Notes: generated by a model from the sequence alone, not told the origin. Shown: positions 26,609-35,884, counted from the stretch's first letter. The stretch is DNA of 64,000 nucleotides from Euzebyella marina (GCF_014855515.1 NZ_JACYFK010000002.1:124001-188000), one strand, 5' to 3'. A program made the numbers and translations.

Positions 26609-26643
26609 TTTAATGAGTTTTTAGATTAATGAAGAATTTTTTT

Positions 26644-26688
26644 ATGAAGCTATTTGACTACAAATATAAATGAAGTTATTTAACTACA
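26644..26688 (-). promoter_or_regulatory. promoter flanked by two operator-like repeats, SRPBCC gene
   Basis: Two 19-bp copies, 26644-26662 and 26670-26688, are identical at 17 positions and start 26 bp apart. The core of the second, AGTTATTTAACT, is a perfect inverted repeat of AGTTA around TT; the first core is AGCTATTTGACT. Between and overlapping them, at 26668-26661 on the minus strand, is TATATTTG, a perfect -7 element. A repressor bound to both would block the promoter. The regulator is unknown; ArsR-type control is a guess from the gene family. Confidence 0.65.
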
Positions 26689-26896
26689 TAATAAATATTC
26701 ATTTATTTTCTAGGGGCTCAATTTTGAAAAGTTCTTGTAATAAGTATTCTGGGAAATGAGAAAACAGAGCAAAATACCCTGAGATTTTGCTAATTATTGT
26801 AAAAAATTAAATGACAATCAAGGGCCTTAAGCTTAACTTCTTGTCCGTTTCTTAAGAATTTTATGCCTAACAAGAACGATAGGGAAATGAAGTTTT

Positions 26897-28018
26897 TTAT
26901 AACAACTTGGCGAAATTATAACTTGCGAAAGTCAGATTATCGGCGCTGGCGGCCATAGCTTCTTCAAGCGTACAAATACCTTTGATGATTGATGTGGCGT
27001 ATGAAATGCCCAAATTCTCCTGTAAATTTTGATTAATGGCTACTGATCCACAAAATGCAGCTACCGGAATACTCTTTTGTTTTGCCGATTGAACAACACC
27101 ATCAATAGTCTTTCCCGATAGGGTTTGTCCATCTAACTGACCTTCTCCCGTAATAATCCAATCAGCTCCAATAATAGCTTCATCAAAGTTCGCCAAGTGT
27201 TTGACCATGTTGATTCCGGATTCCAATTGTCCGTTTAAAAAGGCAATGGCACCCCCTCCAAAACCACCGGCAGCACCTGCTCCAGATACTTCCTGCAAAT
27301 TCAAGTCCATTATATCTTCAACAAGTTTTGCCAAATTGCGTAGACCTTGGTCCAAGAACTTAATTTCACTGGGTGACGCTCCTTTTTGAGCACCATATAT
27401 GTAGGCCGCACCATTTTCTCCGTAAAAGGGGTTGGTAACATCACAAGCAACTTTTACGCTGACCTCGTTTAAGCGATGGTGTACGAAGCTTTTATCTATA
27501 CTATATATATGTTGTAGGTTTTCACCAGTTGGTTTGAGTTCATTTCCAAAAGAATCTAAAAACTTAAAGCCCAAAGCCGTCGCCATGCCTATACCACCGT
27601 CGTTGGTAGCGCTACCTCCAATGCCTAGTATTATCTCTTCTGCACCTTTATCTAGGGCATGTAAAATTAACTCTCCCGTACCGTAAGTTGTAGTATACAT
27701 ACAATTACGCTCGTTTTTTGCCAGAATCTTAAGGCCTGAGGCTTCCGCCATTTCAATGTAGGCTATCTTTTCTTCTTCAGAATATAGATAAGATGTGGTA
27801 ATTGGTCGGAACAGGGGATCTTTGACGGTCAATTGAACTTTGCTACCCTTTATATAATGTTGTACCACGTCAATAGTTCCGTCCCCACCATCCGCCAGGG
27901 GCATCTTTACGATTTCGGCATCATTAAGTACTTGTCGAATACCTTTTTCTACGCAGTTACAAAATTCAAATCCGGTAAGTGAGTCTTTATATTTATCAGG
28001 TGCTATTACAAATTTCAC
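26897..28018 (-). CDS. glycerate kinase
   Basis: A 373-residue enzyme of the GlxK/GarK-type glycerate kinase family. It opens MKFVIAPDKYKDSLTGFEFC, followed by MPLADGGDGTIDVV and LGIGGSATNDGGIGMATALG, the nucleotide-binding and active-site glycine-rich motifs; GAAGGFGGGA is also typical. It phosphorylates glycerate to 2-phosphoglycerate in this family type. The start codon is GTG at 28018, supported because the family begins exactly here. It stands alone and is divergent from the PD40 gene. Confidence 0.93.
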   Translation of the reverse strand: MKFVIAPDKYKDSLTGFEFCNCVEKGIRQVLNDAEIVKMPLADGGDGTIDVVQHYIKGSKVQLTVKDPLFRPITTSYLYSEEEKIAYIEMAEASGLKILAKNERNCMYTTTYGTGELILHALDKGAEEIILGIGGSATNDGGIGMATALGFKFLDSFGNELKPTGENLQHIYSIDKSFVHHRLNEVSVKVACDVTNPFYGENGAAYIYGAQKGASPSEIKFLDQGLRNLAKLVEDIMDLNLQEVSGAGAAGGFGGGAIAFLNGQLESGINMVKHLANFDEAIIGADWIITGEGQLDGQTLSGKTIDGVVQSAKQKSIPVAAFCGSVAINQNLQENLGISYATSIIKGICTLEEAMAASADNLTFASYNFAKLL

Positions 28019-28075
28019 GTTAAGGTAGTTTAGTTGGTCGTTTAAGTTTTTAGTTGATATGTTTAGAGGATAGCT

Positions 28076-28199
28076 AAAAATTCATAGCTCATTCAACCTA
28101 TTTCACCTCTAAATTTTCGGTTGAAGCGTCAAAAATAAGCGTTGAAATACCAATTTTAACATAATTTATAGGAAAATTGAGTGAAACCTATGAATTTTT
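28076..28199. repeat. spaced inverted repeat between glycerate kinase and PD40 genes
   Basis: AAAAATTCATAG at 28076-28087 recurs as its exact inverse CTATGAATTTTT at 28188-28199, 12 bp arms about 100 bp apart in the divergent intergenic region. Related sub-motifs (CCTATTTCACCT and GTGAAACCTATG) adjoin the arms. It may hold regulatory sites for one or both genes, or be chance in AT-rich DNA. Confidence 0.35.
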
Positions 28200-28266
28200 A
28201 ATAAGTAGGTGAAGGAGGGTTTTAGTGAACTTTGTCGACAGATATGAACCCCTAATCGAATTAGTT

Positions 28267-29532
28267 ATGAAAAATTCGCTAACCTCTAACATGTTTTTTG
28301 CATGTTTGATCACTTGTTACTGTAGTACCGCTACAGCACAGTACTCTACCAAATCAAATACTGTGGCAGACCATCAAGTCGAAAGAAAGATGGAGCATTA
28401 CAGAATTTTAAAGGAACAAGGTTACAAAGACCAAGAAATTTTTGAAGACTTGGGCAATGCCAACTTTCTAAACGAAAATTATGCTGCGGCATCTTTTTGG
28501 TATGAGAAGTTAAAAGAGTCGAAAAAAGGTGCTCCGTTGAGCAAAAGTTACCAAAAGCGTTATCATTACGCTATGAAAATGTCAGGTGCGACCGCTGATG
28601 CTTCAAAAGATGAAACTACCGACTGGGTAGCCGAAGTAAGAAGCGATTATCAGATTGATAATAATACGGTAGCCAGCTTTTTAGAAAGACCTGTCACCGA
28701 AAGATATAGAGAGTTAGATTTTGAAAGCACCAACGGTTCCTTCGTGGTCGATGACCAAAGCGTGGCCGAAGAGGGCCTAAGAGCTCACATCGGCGAAGAT
28801 GTTGATAAAGAGCATGCCTATAAAATGCCCGTGGCCGTAACGCCAAACGGTAATGTGGCTTATTTCAGCAAGACCGTAAAAGAAAAACCATTGACCGGTA
28901 TTTTCTCAAAAAAGGAGCAAGTACATAAAATTTACCGTGCCGAAAGAGTAAATGGTGACTGGACCAATATTAATGAAGTGGCCGTAGCACCAAACCATTC
29001 ATCGGCGAAGCATCCTGCAATTTCTGCTGATGGAAGAAGACTTTTCTTTGCTTCGAATATGCCAGGAAGTTATGGCGATTTCGATATCTATGTTTCGGAT
29101 ATCAACCCTGACGGAAGTTTGGGAGTAGCCAAAAACCTTGGCCCTAAAGTGAATTCTAAGAAGAATGACCTTTACCCAAAAGTGGTGGGTAACCAAACAT
29201 TGTTTTTCGCTTCTGAAGGAAGAAGAGGTTATGGTGGCTTAGATGTTTACATGACGCAGGTAAGCAAGAAAAAGGTTGACTTGGCCGTAAACCTAGGAAG
29301 TGAGATTAACAGCGATCACGATGATTTTGCCATAGCATTTACCAGCGAGAACGGTAAGGCCTATGTCATGTCGAACAGAGGTAAAGGTAAAAACTCGGTT
29401 GAGCGCATTGCTTTCACTTACGCTGAAGAGACCCAAAATCTTTCCGAAGATAAGAACGAATACAACCTAATGGAGGCTTTGAATTCGGAGTCACAGATTC
29501 GCTATACCACTTCGGTATTCGAAGATGAATAA
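28267..29532 (+). CDS. PD40 beta-propeller protein, partner of the PorP/SprF-like protein
   Basis: A 421-residue exported protein. Signal peptide MKNSLTSNMFFACLITCYCS is followed by TPR-like helices (about 35-115) and a WD40-like PD40 propeller with repeats such as SADGRRLFFASNMPG and GDFDIYVSDINPDG. Relatives beside PorP/SprF genes usually end in an OmpA peptidoglycan-binding domain; here the protein stops after the propeller. Start at ATG 28267 is chosen because it gives a clean signal peptide; an in-frame GTG at 28225 does not. It is probably cotranscribed with the next gene, 113 bp away with a stem-loop between. Confidence 0.8.
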   Translation: MKNSLTSNMFFACLITCYCSTATAQYSTKSNTVADHQVERKMEHYRILKEQGYKDQEIFEDLGNANFLNENYAAASFWYEKLKESKKGAPLSKSYQKRYHYAMKMSGATADASKDETTDWVAEVRSDYQIDNNTVASFLERPVTERYRELDFESTNGSFVVDDQSVAEEGLRAHIGEDVDKEHAYKMPVAVTPNGNVAYFSKTVKEKPLTGIFSKKEQVHKIYRAERVNGDWTNINEVAVAPNHSSAKHPAISADGRRLFFASNMPGSYGDFDIYVSDINPDGSLGVAKNLGPKVNSKKNDLYPKVVGNQTLFFASEGRRGYGGLDVYMTQVSKKKVDLAVNLGSEINSDHDDFAIAFTSENGKAYVMSNRGKGKNSVERIAFTYAEETQNLSEDKNEYNLMEALNSESQIRYTTSVFEDE

Positions 29533-29547
29533 AAATGGAACAATAGT

Positions 29548-29578
29548 GTAGGCCGTTCGGTTACCGCCTGCGGCCTAC
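29548..29578 (+). other. stem-loop between PD40 and PorP/SprF-like genes
   Basis: GTAGGCCG at 29548-29555 pairs perfectly with CGGCCTAC at 29571-29578 around a 15-nt loop. No T run follows, so it is more likely an mRNA-processing or stability element than a full terminator, possibly tuning the ratio of the two products. Confidence 0.5.
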
Positions 29579-29645
29579 ATAAAAAGCTATTGCCCGTTTA
29601 CCGGCCTTGAAATAGGTCAACCAGTTAATCCCAAATATCACTACC

Positions 29646-31556
29646 ATGAGCTATAATTGTAACACTACCAAGAGAACCGTTCTGTTTTTGCTGTTCTGCG
29701 CCTATATCGGGATACAGATGGGTAAGGCCCAAGAAGCGCCGACCACCCAGTTCAATTCAAAAAGCACATATCACAACCAGTTGTTCTATAACCGCTTTTT
29801 GATCAACCCTACCTTTTCATTGGTGAGAGAGAACAAGTCGTACATAAATATATTGCACAGAAACCAGTATGCGACTTTTGAAGACAACGACCAGAATTAC
29901 TTTCTGGGCTTCAGCAACCGCATGAACAACAATACCGCATTGGGTATCAGTGTATATAGCCAATGGTCTGGGGTTGTACAAGAGTTCGGCTTCAATGCCA
30001 ACTATGCTACGGCCGTTAAATTGGGCGACAAACAGAAGCTCACTTTTGGTACCAACGTCACTTATTACAGCGAGGGCTTGGATCGCAATAGAATTATAGC
30101 TGTGGAAAACGATAACAAAATATTGGATTCTAAAAAAGAGAACAAAGTAGCCATTCAGCCAGGTGTAACACTTTCCTGGGGAAGTTTTGACTTCGGTCTA
30201 TATGCTACCGACCTCTTTAAGTACAACCAGACGGCGAACTCTTTTATGACCAATTTAAGTACAAAAAGCGTCAAAGCTTCGGTACAATATAGCTATGGCT
30301 TTATGGCCAATAGAGGTCTGTTTGCAGACGCTAGGCTAATGCCGCTGGTCCAAGTAGGCCAAAACATAGATGGTAGTATTGATTATGTAGGATCTATTTT
30401 GTTGGATATGCCGACCTTCGGATGGTTTCAGGCCAATTATGATGACACTTATGGACTTAGTGGAGGTTTAGGCTTTAATTTGAGTAAAAGAATGTCTTTA
30501 GGCTACATTTTAGAAAAAGACTTGAATCAAGATGATGCCGACTTAGGGTGGAACCACGAAGTTTCATTGGCCTATAACTTTAATGACAATCGAGAAACGG
30601 TAAACAGCCTTGTAGACGCTTCTAACGATGCCCAGATAGATAGAATAGTGAGAAACTATGAGGAGCAGATTTTAAAGCTGAAAGAAGAAAATGAGATGGC
30701 AAGGGCCAATAACCGTACAACCTTGAAAAAAGAGGCTACGAGTTCACTTGCTGTAAAAGATGAAAGTAATGCATTAGCATACGAAAACAGATTGATACTA
30801 GATGAAATGATATTAAGACAAGACTCTATAGATGCCGCCAGAGATGCCGCCTTCGAGGCGCGATTGGCAAGCTTGGTAGATGTCTTGAAAGATGAGATAC
30901 GTCAGGTAAAAGGTAGTGGTGTTGAATCGAAAGAAGAAAAAGGAGGTACTCGTACCTATTATACCGGCGTAGCGGTCAAGTCAATGGAGAAAAAGGCTAC
31001 CGAAACCCGTCTTGCCAAGGCTGAGCCGAATGAAGTTAAGCAGGTAGATGTGGCCGAAGAACAGAGCGACGCTATTGAGAATGCAGTTGTAGAGAACGAG
31101 ATTCATAAATCGGTAGATGCTTTCTTCAATCAAAGAGAAGAAGCGAGAAAGCTTCAAAGAGAGCAACGAGTGGCTCAATCAGAGTCTAAGCCTCTTAAAG
31201 AAGCGAACACGAACGTTGCCGAAGACTTAAAAGAACAAGTTGATTTACCGATACGAGTATTGAACCAGGCCGATATCGTCGGTGTACAGTCAGGTTACTA
31301 TGTAATAGCTAATGTGTACAGTAATAAAAAGTATATGAATGCCTTTATGGACAGCCTTAAGAAACAAGGTTTGGAAGCAGGTCAATTCTATAACAAAGAA
31401 AACGGACTGTACTATGTGTACTTGGCAGACTACAATTTTAAAGAAGATGCAAAAACAGCTTACATATCCAATATGAACGGTAAGTACCTGAATGAAAAAT
31501 GGATCATGCAAGTTGACGACCAATCAGCAATAGTGCATAACAGCTATGATGATTGA
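29646..31556 (+). CDS. PorP/SprF-family outer membrane protein with coiled coil and C-terminal SPOR domain
   Basis: A 636-residue protein in three parts. After a signal peptide (RTVLFLLFCAYIGIQMGKAQ) residues about 35-320 form the PorP/SprF-type beta-barrel (YNRFLINPTFSLV opening, LSLAYNFNDN closing region). Residues about 330-550 are charged and helical, probably coiled coil. The last 80 residues (SGYYVIANVYSNKKYMNAF to YLNEKWIMQVDD) look like a SPOR domain, which binds peptidoglycan lacking stem peptides. Typical PorP/SprF proteins are about 300 residues and lack this. The type IX secretion link is from family knowledge; the SPOR call is by eye. Confidence 0.78.
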   Translation: MSYNCNTTKRTVLFLLFCAYIGIQMGKAQEAPTTQFNSKSTYHNQLFYNRFLINPTFSLVRENKSYINILHRNQYATFEDNDQNYFLGFSNRMNNNTALGISVYSQWSGVVQEFGFNANYATAVKLGDKQKLTFGTNVTYYSEGLDRNRIIAVENDNKILDSKKENKVAIQPGVTLSWGSFDFGLYATDLFKYNQTANSFMTNLSTKSVKASVQYSYGFMANRGLFADARLMPLVQVGQNIDGSIDYVGSILLDMPTFGWFQANYDDTYGLSGGLGFNLSKRMSLGYILEKDLNQDDADLGWNHEVSLAYNFNDNRETVNSLVDASNDAQIDRIVRNYEEQILKLKEENEMARANNRTTLKKEATSSLAVKDESNALAYENRLILDEMILRQDSIDAARDAAFEARLASLVDVLKDEIRQVKGSGVESKEEKGGTRTYYTGVAVKSMEKKATETRLAKAEPNEVKQVDVAEEQSDAIENAVVENEIHKSVDAFFNQREEARKLQREQRVAQSESKPLKEANTNVAEDLKEQVDLPIRVLNQADIVGVQSGYYVIANVYSNKKYMNAFMDSLKKQGLEAGQFYNKENGLYYVYLADYNFKEDAKTAYISNMNGKYLNEKWIMQVDDQSAIVHNSYDD

Positions 31557-31610
31557 TTAAAATATTAACTTATGGTTAGTGGGACCTGATTTTTTTGGTA
31601 GAAAATTAGG

Positions 31611-31645
31611 CGAAAACAGTGGGGGAGGCTCCGCTGTTTTTTCGT
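31611..31645 (+). terminator. terminator after the PorP/SprF-like gene
   Basis: ACAGTGG/CCGCTGT stem with loop GGGAGGCT (one G-T pair), flanked by AAAA and followed by TTTTTCGTTT, about 60 bp after the stop. Confidence 0.7.
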
Positions 31646-32265
31646 TTATATACATTTGAACGACGATTTTTTGATGGTAAAACCCTCATTTTAACAGGTA
31701 AAACAGTATCGATAAGTGGTTTATTTATTCCGATGAATGGAAGTTATCTGTGGTTTTTTGGTGTATTTTAACGAAAACAGATAGTGAAAAACTAGCTCGG
31801 AAAGTAAAATTAGTATGTTTGGTAAACCAAATCGAAATAACCTATGTTATGAACCCCCAAATCCCATTTACCATGAAGTACTACCAAAAACATTTCCGAA
31901 AAAAGAGCACTGGTCTAAAGTTTAAATCAAGTGCAGAACCTCTCATCTCCTGAGAGTGAAATTTAAAGTTTGTTCAAAACCCTACCAAGTTTTTGAGTAA
32001 ACTGTTCAAAAGCCAAATTATTTACTGTTGCCTTTAAGATTCGATTGTAAAGGGGTACCCTCCTGATAAAATTGATGCTTAATCAGTCACCTTATTTTGT
32101 CGCTTTACAGGTTGATACCTATGAAGAATGAACTACCTATGCCTAATTTTAAATTATAGAGGGCTGGGCAACAGGGGCTTGTTGAACTTTTTGAAATGAG
32201 TTTAACCATGATAACTTGTTTAAAATCAATGATTTGAAACTTGTTTTCTAAAATCCCATCTTACC
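31646..32265. other. long AT-rich intergenic region
   Basis: About 620 bp with no convincing gene. A 67-codon frame at 31750-31953 lacks a promoter and has an irregular composition (I reject it). It must carry the promoter of the LuxR-type regulator; no clear TAnnTTTG was found close to 32266. Confidence 0.45.
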
Positions 32266-32907
32266 ATGAATACCACATTATCTAAAATCATTGTCATTGA
32301 TAATGATGTACAGTTTCACTCGGCCTACCAAACGTATTTTGAATCATTTTTAGAATACTCATTAATGGGAATCTACACCACCGTAGAGAACGCACTGGCG
32401 GATTACGATTCCATTAGGCCCGACATTGTTTTTTCTGAAGTTGAATTGCCTGACACCTCTGGTATTGAGGGCATTCAACTTTTCAGAAAAAAAGACGCTG
32501 ATGTTAAAATCATTATGCTCAGCAAAAACAAAGATTTTGATATGGTCAAAAAGGCATTTAAAAATACCGCCAATGGCTATCTATCAAAACCGGTGAGCGA
32601 ACGCACGCTTTACAACGCCTTAGATTCTATAAAAAGCGATGGCGCCACCATGAGCAATGACATTATCAGTCAAATTATTTCAAAATTTCAAGGTAAATCC
32701 TATGAATTTTTCTCTGAAAGAGAGAACCAAGTGGTTGAATACCTATGTCAAGGTGCCACTTATAAGACTATTGCCGAAAAATTATTTGTGACGGCCAGCG
32801 CAGTGAATTTTCATATTCAGAATATTTACCTGAAACTGAACGTGAATTCAAAATCGGAGGCTTTAAGAAAATTGCAGGAAATGGAATTTTCCCGTGCCCT
32901 AATTTAA
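32266..32907 (+). CDS. LuxR-type regulator with a receiver lacking the phospho-acceptor Asp
   Basis: A 213-residue protein with an N-terminal receiver-like domain (about 7-125) and C-terminal LuxR/GerE helix-turn-helix (FSERENQVVEYLCQGATYKT, then FVTASAVNFHIQNIYLKLNV). In the receiver the strand-3 motif reads IVFSEVELPDTSG: Glu58 stands where the phosphorylated Asp is expected. The acidic pocket is D12-N-D14 and the conserved lysine K108 (YLSKPVS) is kept. It may be a phosphorylation-independent or constitutively active regulator. There is no kinase nearby. A terminator follows at 32962. Confidence 0.85.
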   Translation: MNTTLSKIIVIDNDVQFHSAYQTYFESFLEYSLMGIYTTVENALADYDSIRPDIVFSEVELPDTSGIEGIQLFRKKDADVKIIMLSKNKDFDMVKKAFKNTANGYLSKPVSERTLYNALDSIKSDGATMSNDIISQIISKFQGKSYEFFSERENQVVEYLCQGATYKTIAEKLFVTASAVNFHIQNIYLKLNVNSKSEALRKLQEMEFSRALI

Positions 32908-32961
32908 CTTACTTAACTTATGATTTGGCGGACTTACAAGGTGAGTCCCGTTACTCCTGCT

Positions 32962-32989
32962 AAGGGACCGTAATCAACGGTCCCTTTTT
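32962..32989 (+). terminator. terminator after the LuxR-type regulator
   Basis: AAGGGACCG/CGGTCCCTT stem with a TAATCAA loop followed by TTTTT. Confidence 0.85.
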
Positions 32990-33142
32990 ATATTCTACAA
33001 TAAACCGACGTTAAATTGCTAAATTGGTTTGATTTAAGAATTAAAATAAGGCTATTTTTGTTAAAAGTGCTATTAAATGTAAGAGTAGGTTCTTTGCGTA
33101 GTACCTTAAAATACCGAAAGACCTGCACATTGAAATTTGAAT

Positions 33143-33778
33143 ATGACGGATAGTGTAAAACAGTTAGAATGGCGATATGCGGTAAAGAAATTTGATGAGC
33201 ATAGAGAGTTGCCAAACGAAAAGTTATTGCGATTAAAAAAAGCGTTTAACCTAACGGCCACCTCCTATGGTCTGCAGCCCATTACGCTGTTGGTCATCAC
33301 CAATAAAAAATTGCAGCGGCTGTTGGTACAGCATTCTTACGGTCAAGAGCAGGTGGCGCAAGCCTCTCATTTATTGGTCATCTGCACCCAAAATAGAATA
33401 GATAAAGAATATATTCAAAAGTATTTCGAAAATGTAAGAACCGTTCGCGGTACTTCCGATGAAATTTTGAACCCCTTTAGAGAGGCTTTGGTCAAAGATT
33501 TTTCAAGTAAAGAGGTTGAAGAAATAAGGCAATGGTCGAAAAACCAGGCCTACCTTGCTTTGGGGAATTTGTTGGCCGTATGTGCTATGGAAGAAGTCGA
33601 TTCATGCCCTATGGAGGGCTTTGTTCCTGAGGCATATACAAATCACCTAAAATTAGCAGAAAAAGGGCTCGAGCCTGTTCTTGTACTTCCCGTCGGCTAT
33701 CGGGCCGAAGATGATATGTTTTCTGAGTTTAAAAAAGTACGTAAAAAACTAGAAGACAGTATTATAGATATCAATTAA
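33143..33778 (+). CDS. NAD(P)H-dependent nitroreductase-family oxidoreductase
   Basis: A 211-residue flavin oxidoreductase of the NfsB-like group: LEWRYAVKKFDEHRELPNEK is the standard N-terminus with the FMN-binding R/K residues, ATSYGLQPITLLVIT follows, and the C-terminal GLEPVLVLPVGYRAEDD matches the family's closing GYR motif. FMN-dependent reduction of quinones or nitro compounds is expected; the substrate is unknown. Start at ATG 33143, two codons inside the open frame's TTG. Confidence 0.9.
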   Translation: MTDSVKQLEWRYAVKKFDEHRELPNEKLLRLKKAFNLTATSYGLQPITLLVITNKKLQRLLVQHSYGQEQVAQASHLLVICTQNRIDKEYIQKYFENVRTVRGTSDEILNPFREALVKDFSSKEVEEIRQWSKNQAYLALGNLLAVCAMEEVDSCPMEGFVPEAYTNHLKLAEKGLEPVLVLPVGYRAEDDMFSEFKKVRKKLEDSIIDIN

Positions 33779-33803
33779 TAAATAATCACTGTAAATTTTA
33801 TAA

Positions 33804-35000
33804 ATGCCAGGATTTGAACTTTTTGGGGACCTAGAGCGTGCCCAAGTAAATGACGTTTTGCAGTCTGGAGTTTTAATGCGCTACGGATTTGACTCCATGA
33901 GAAACGGACATTATAAGGCCTTAGAGCTTGAAACCGCCTTATCCAAGAAAATGGATGTTGACCATGTACAATTGGTCAGTAGTGGTACAGCCGCATTGAC
34001 CGTAGCATTGGCAAGTGCAGGTATAGGCGCGGGTGATGAGGTTATAATGCCCACCTTTACTTTTGTTGCGAGTTTTGAATCGATACTGGCCCTAGGGGCC
34101 ATTCCTATATTGGTAGATGTTGATGAGACTCTTACCCTTGACCCTGTGGCTGTTGAAAAGGCAATCAATCACCGAACCAAGGTGGTTATGCCAGTACATA
34201 TGTGCGGCTCAATGGCGAATCTTAAAGAGTTAAAGGTTATTTGTGATAGGCATTCGCTTCTTCTGTTAGAAGACGCTTGCCAAGCCATAGGAGGAACCTT
34301 TGAAGGTAAGGCTCTTGGCACCTACGGCGATTTAGGTTGCTTTTCTTTTGACTATGTTAAGACCATCACCTGTGGTGAAGGTGGTGCCGTCGTTACGAAT
34401 AATGAAAAGTTTAAAATAAATGCCGACCGGTATTCTGATCATGGGCATGATCACATAGGTTCAGATAGAGGTGCCGAAGGTCATCCTTTTATGGGATACA
34501 ATTACCGTATTTCAGAATTGAACGCTGCGGTAGGTTTAGCGCAATTAAAACGATTGGATGATTTTATAGTCATTCAAAAGAGGAATTACACCATTATTAG
34601 AGAGGCCTTATCAAAAGTAGAAGGAATTACCTTTAGGTCGGTTCCTGAGGGAGGTGAAGAAAGTTATGCTTTTCTGAGTTTTTTTATGCCCGATAGCGAG
34701 CAAGCTAAAAAGGCGTCTGATCTTCTTAAAAAATCAGGTGTAGATGGTTGCTTTTATTGGTACGATAATAATTGGCACTATTATAGAAAGTGGCAACATC
34801 TTTCTACAAAACAATCGCTCACAAAGTTATCTTTTGAGGTCAATGAACTGCTTCCTGACTATTCGGAGGCCGATTTTTCAAAATCTGACCATTGGGTCGG
34901 TAGAAATATATCTTGCTTGATAAAATTGAGCTGGTCTGAAAATGAAGTACTTGAAAGGGCCAATAAAATGGTAGAGGTACTATCGGCCATTATCCGATAG
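33804..35000 (+). CDS. DegT/DnrJ/EryC1/StrS-family PLP aminotransferase
   Basis: A 398-residue fold type I aminotransferase of the sugar-aminotransferase family. The PLP lysine is in FDYVKTITCGEGGAVVTN, the cofactor Asp/Gln region is LLEDACQAIGG, and SSGTAALTVALASAG is the N-terminal phosphate-binding segment. Members usually aminate keto-sugar nucleotides for envelope glycans; no sugar-nucleotide genes are adjacent, so the product is unknown. It follows the nitroreductase gene by 25 bp and may share its transcript. Confidence 0.9.
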   Translation: MPGFELFGDLERAQVNDVLQSGVLMRYGFDSMRNGHYKALELETALSKKMDVDHVQLVSSGTAALTVALASAGIGAGDEVIMPTFTFVASFESILALGAIPILVDVDETLTLDPVAVEKAINHRTKVVMPVHMCGSMANLKELKVICDRHSLLLLEDACQAIGGTFEGKALGTYGDLGCFSFDYVKTITCGEGGAVVTNNEKFKINADRYSDHGHDHIGSDRGAEGHPFMGYNYRISELNAAVGLAQLKRLDDFIVIQKRNYTIIREALSKVEGITFRSVPEGGEESYAFLSFFMPDSEQAKKASDLLKKSGVDGCFYWYDNNWHYYRKWQHLSTKQSLTKLSFEVNELLPDYSEADFSKSDHWVGRNISCLIKLSWSENEVLERANKMVEVLSAIIR

Positions 35001-35076
35001 ATAATAGGGGAAGCACTTAATTAATTTATTTATATTTATTAGCTATAAAATTTATCAAACCAAAATTAAAAGGAAC

Positions 35077-35865
35077 ATGAAATCTATAAAAATTTCCATT
35101 CTCTTGATTGCTTTAACTATGGGGATGCAGTTGCAGGCTCAAAACACTTATACAAGTGTTCCTCCAAAAGAATCCCCGATGCCGATGAAACCAGAAATGA
35201 CGGAGATATGGGAACCTGAAGTGCCAGTGGTTACACCTGGAAAAAAATTAGGTGATGCCCCATCTGACGCCATTATCCTTTTCGACGGAAGCAGTTTGGA
35301 TCAATGGGTAAGCCAAAAAGACCCTAGTAAACCTGCACCTTGGAATATTGTTAATAATGATCATATGGAGGTGGAGCCTGGTTCTGGGGGTATCAGTACT
35401 AAAATGAAGTTCGGAGACTGTCAGTTACATATTGAATTCAGTGCACCCGATAAAGTAGAAAGTGCTAGTCAGGGTAGGGGTAATAGTGGTGTTTTTCTTC
35501 AAAACCGTTACGAACTGCAAGTTTTGGATTCTTACAACAACAGAACCTACCGAAACGGTCAGGCAGGTAGTATTTACAAAGACCATGCGCCATTGGTAAA
35601 TGCCATGCGCGGCCCGTTAGAGTGGAATACTTATGATGTTATTTACCGTGCGCCAAGATTTAAGGAAGATGGTACCATTGACACCAAAGCGACCATTACC
35701 GTTTTACATAATGGGGTTTTGGTACAAAACGATGTCGACATTAATGGGATCACTTATTATATAGGTCTTCACAATTACCCGGAGGCTCATGGCGAAGATG
35801 TTATTTCACTTCAAGACCATGGAAATAAAACACAGTTTAGAAATATTTGGATCAGAAGATTGTAA
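35077..35865 (+). CDS. DUF1080 (3-keto-disaccharide hydrolase-like) secreted protein
   Basis: A 262-residue protein with a signal peptide (MKSIKISILLIALTMGMQLQ) and a single DUF1080 concanavalin-like domain: IILFDGSSLDQWV at the start, then RGNSGVFLQNRYELQVLDSY, the family's signature with the aromatic/acidic active-site strand, and FRNIWIRRL at the end. DUF1080 proteins include glycoside hydrolases acting on 3-keto sugars. It has its own downstream terminator. Confidence 0.9.
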   Translation: MKSIKISILLIALTMGMQLQAQNTYTSVPPKESPMPMKPEMTEIWEPEVPVVTPGKKLGDAPSDAIILFDGSSLDQWVSQKDPSKPAPWNIVNNDHMEVEPGSGGISTKMKFGDCQLHIEFSAPDKVESASQGRGNSGVFLQNRYELQVLDSYNNRTYRNGQAGSIYKDHAPLVNAMRGPLEWNTYDVIYRAPRFKEDGTIDTKATITVLHNGVLVQNDVDINGITYYIGLHNYPEAHGEDVISLQDHGNKTQFRNIWIRRL

Positions 35866-35884
35866 TGGGGCAACTACCCAAATG

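Noticed and set aside
31750-31953. 67-codon frame in the long intergenic region before the LuxR-type gene
   Set aside because: No promoter or recognisable family, irregular composition unlike its neighbours.
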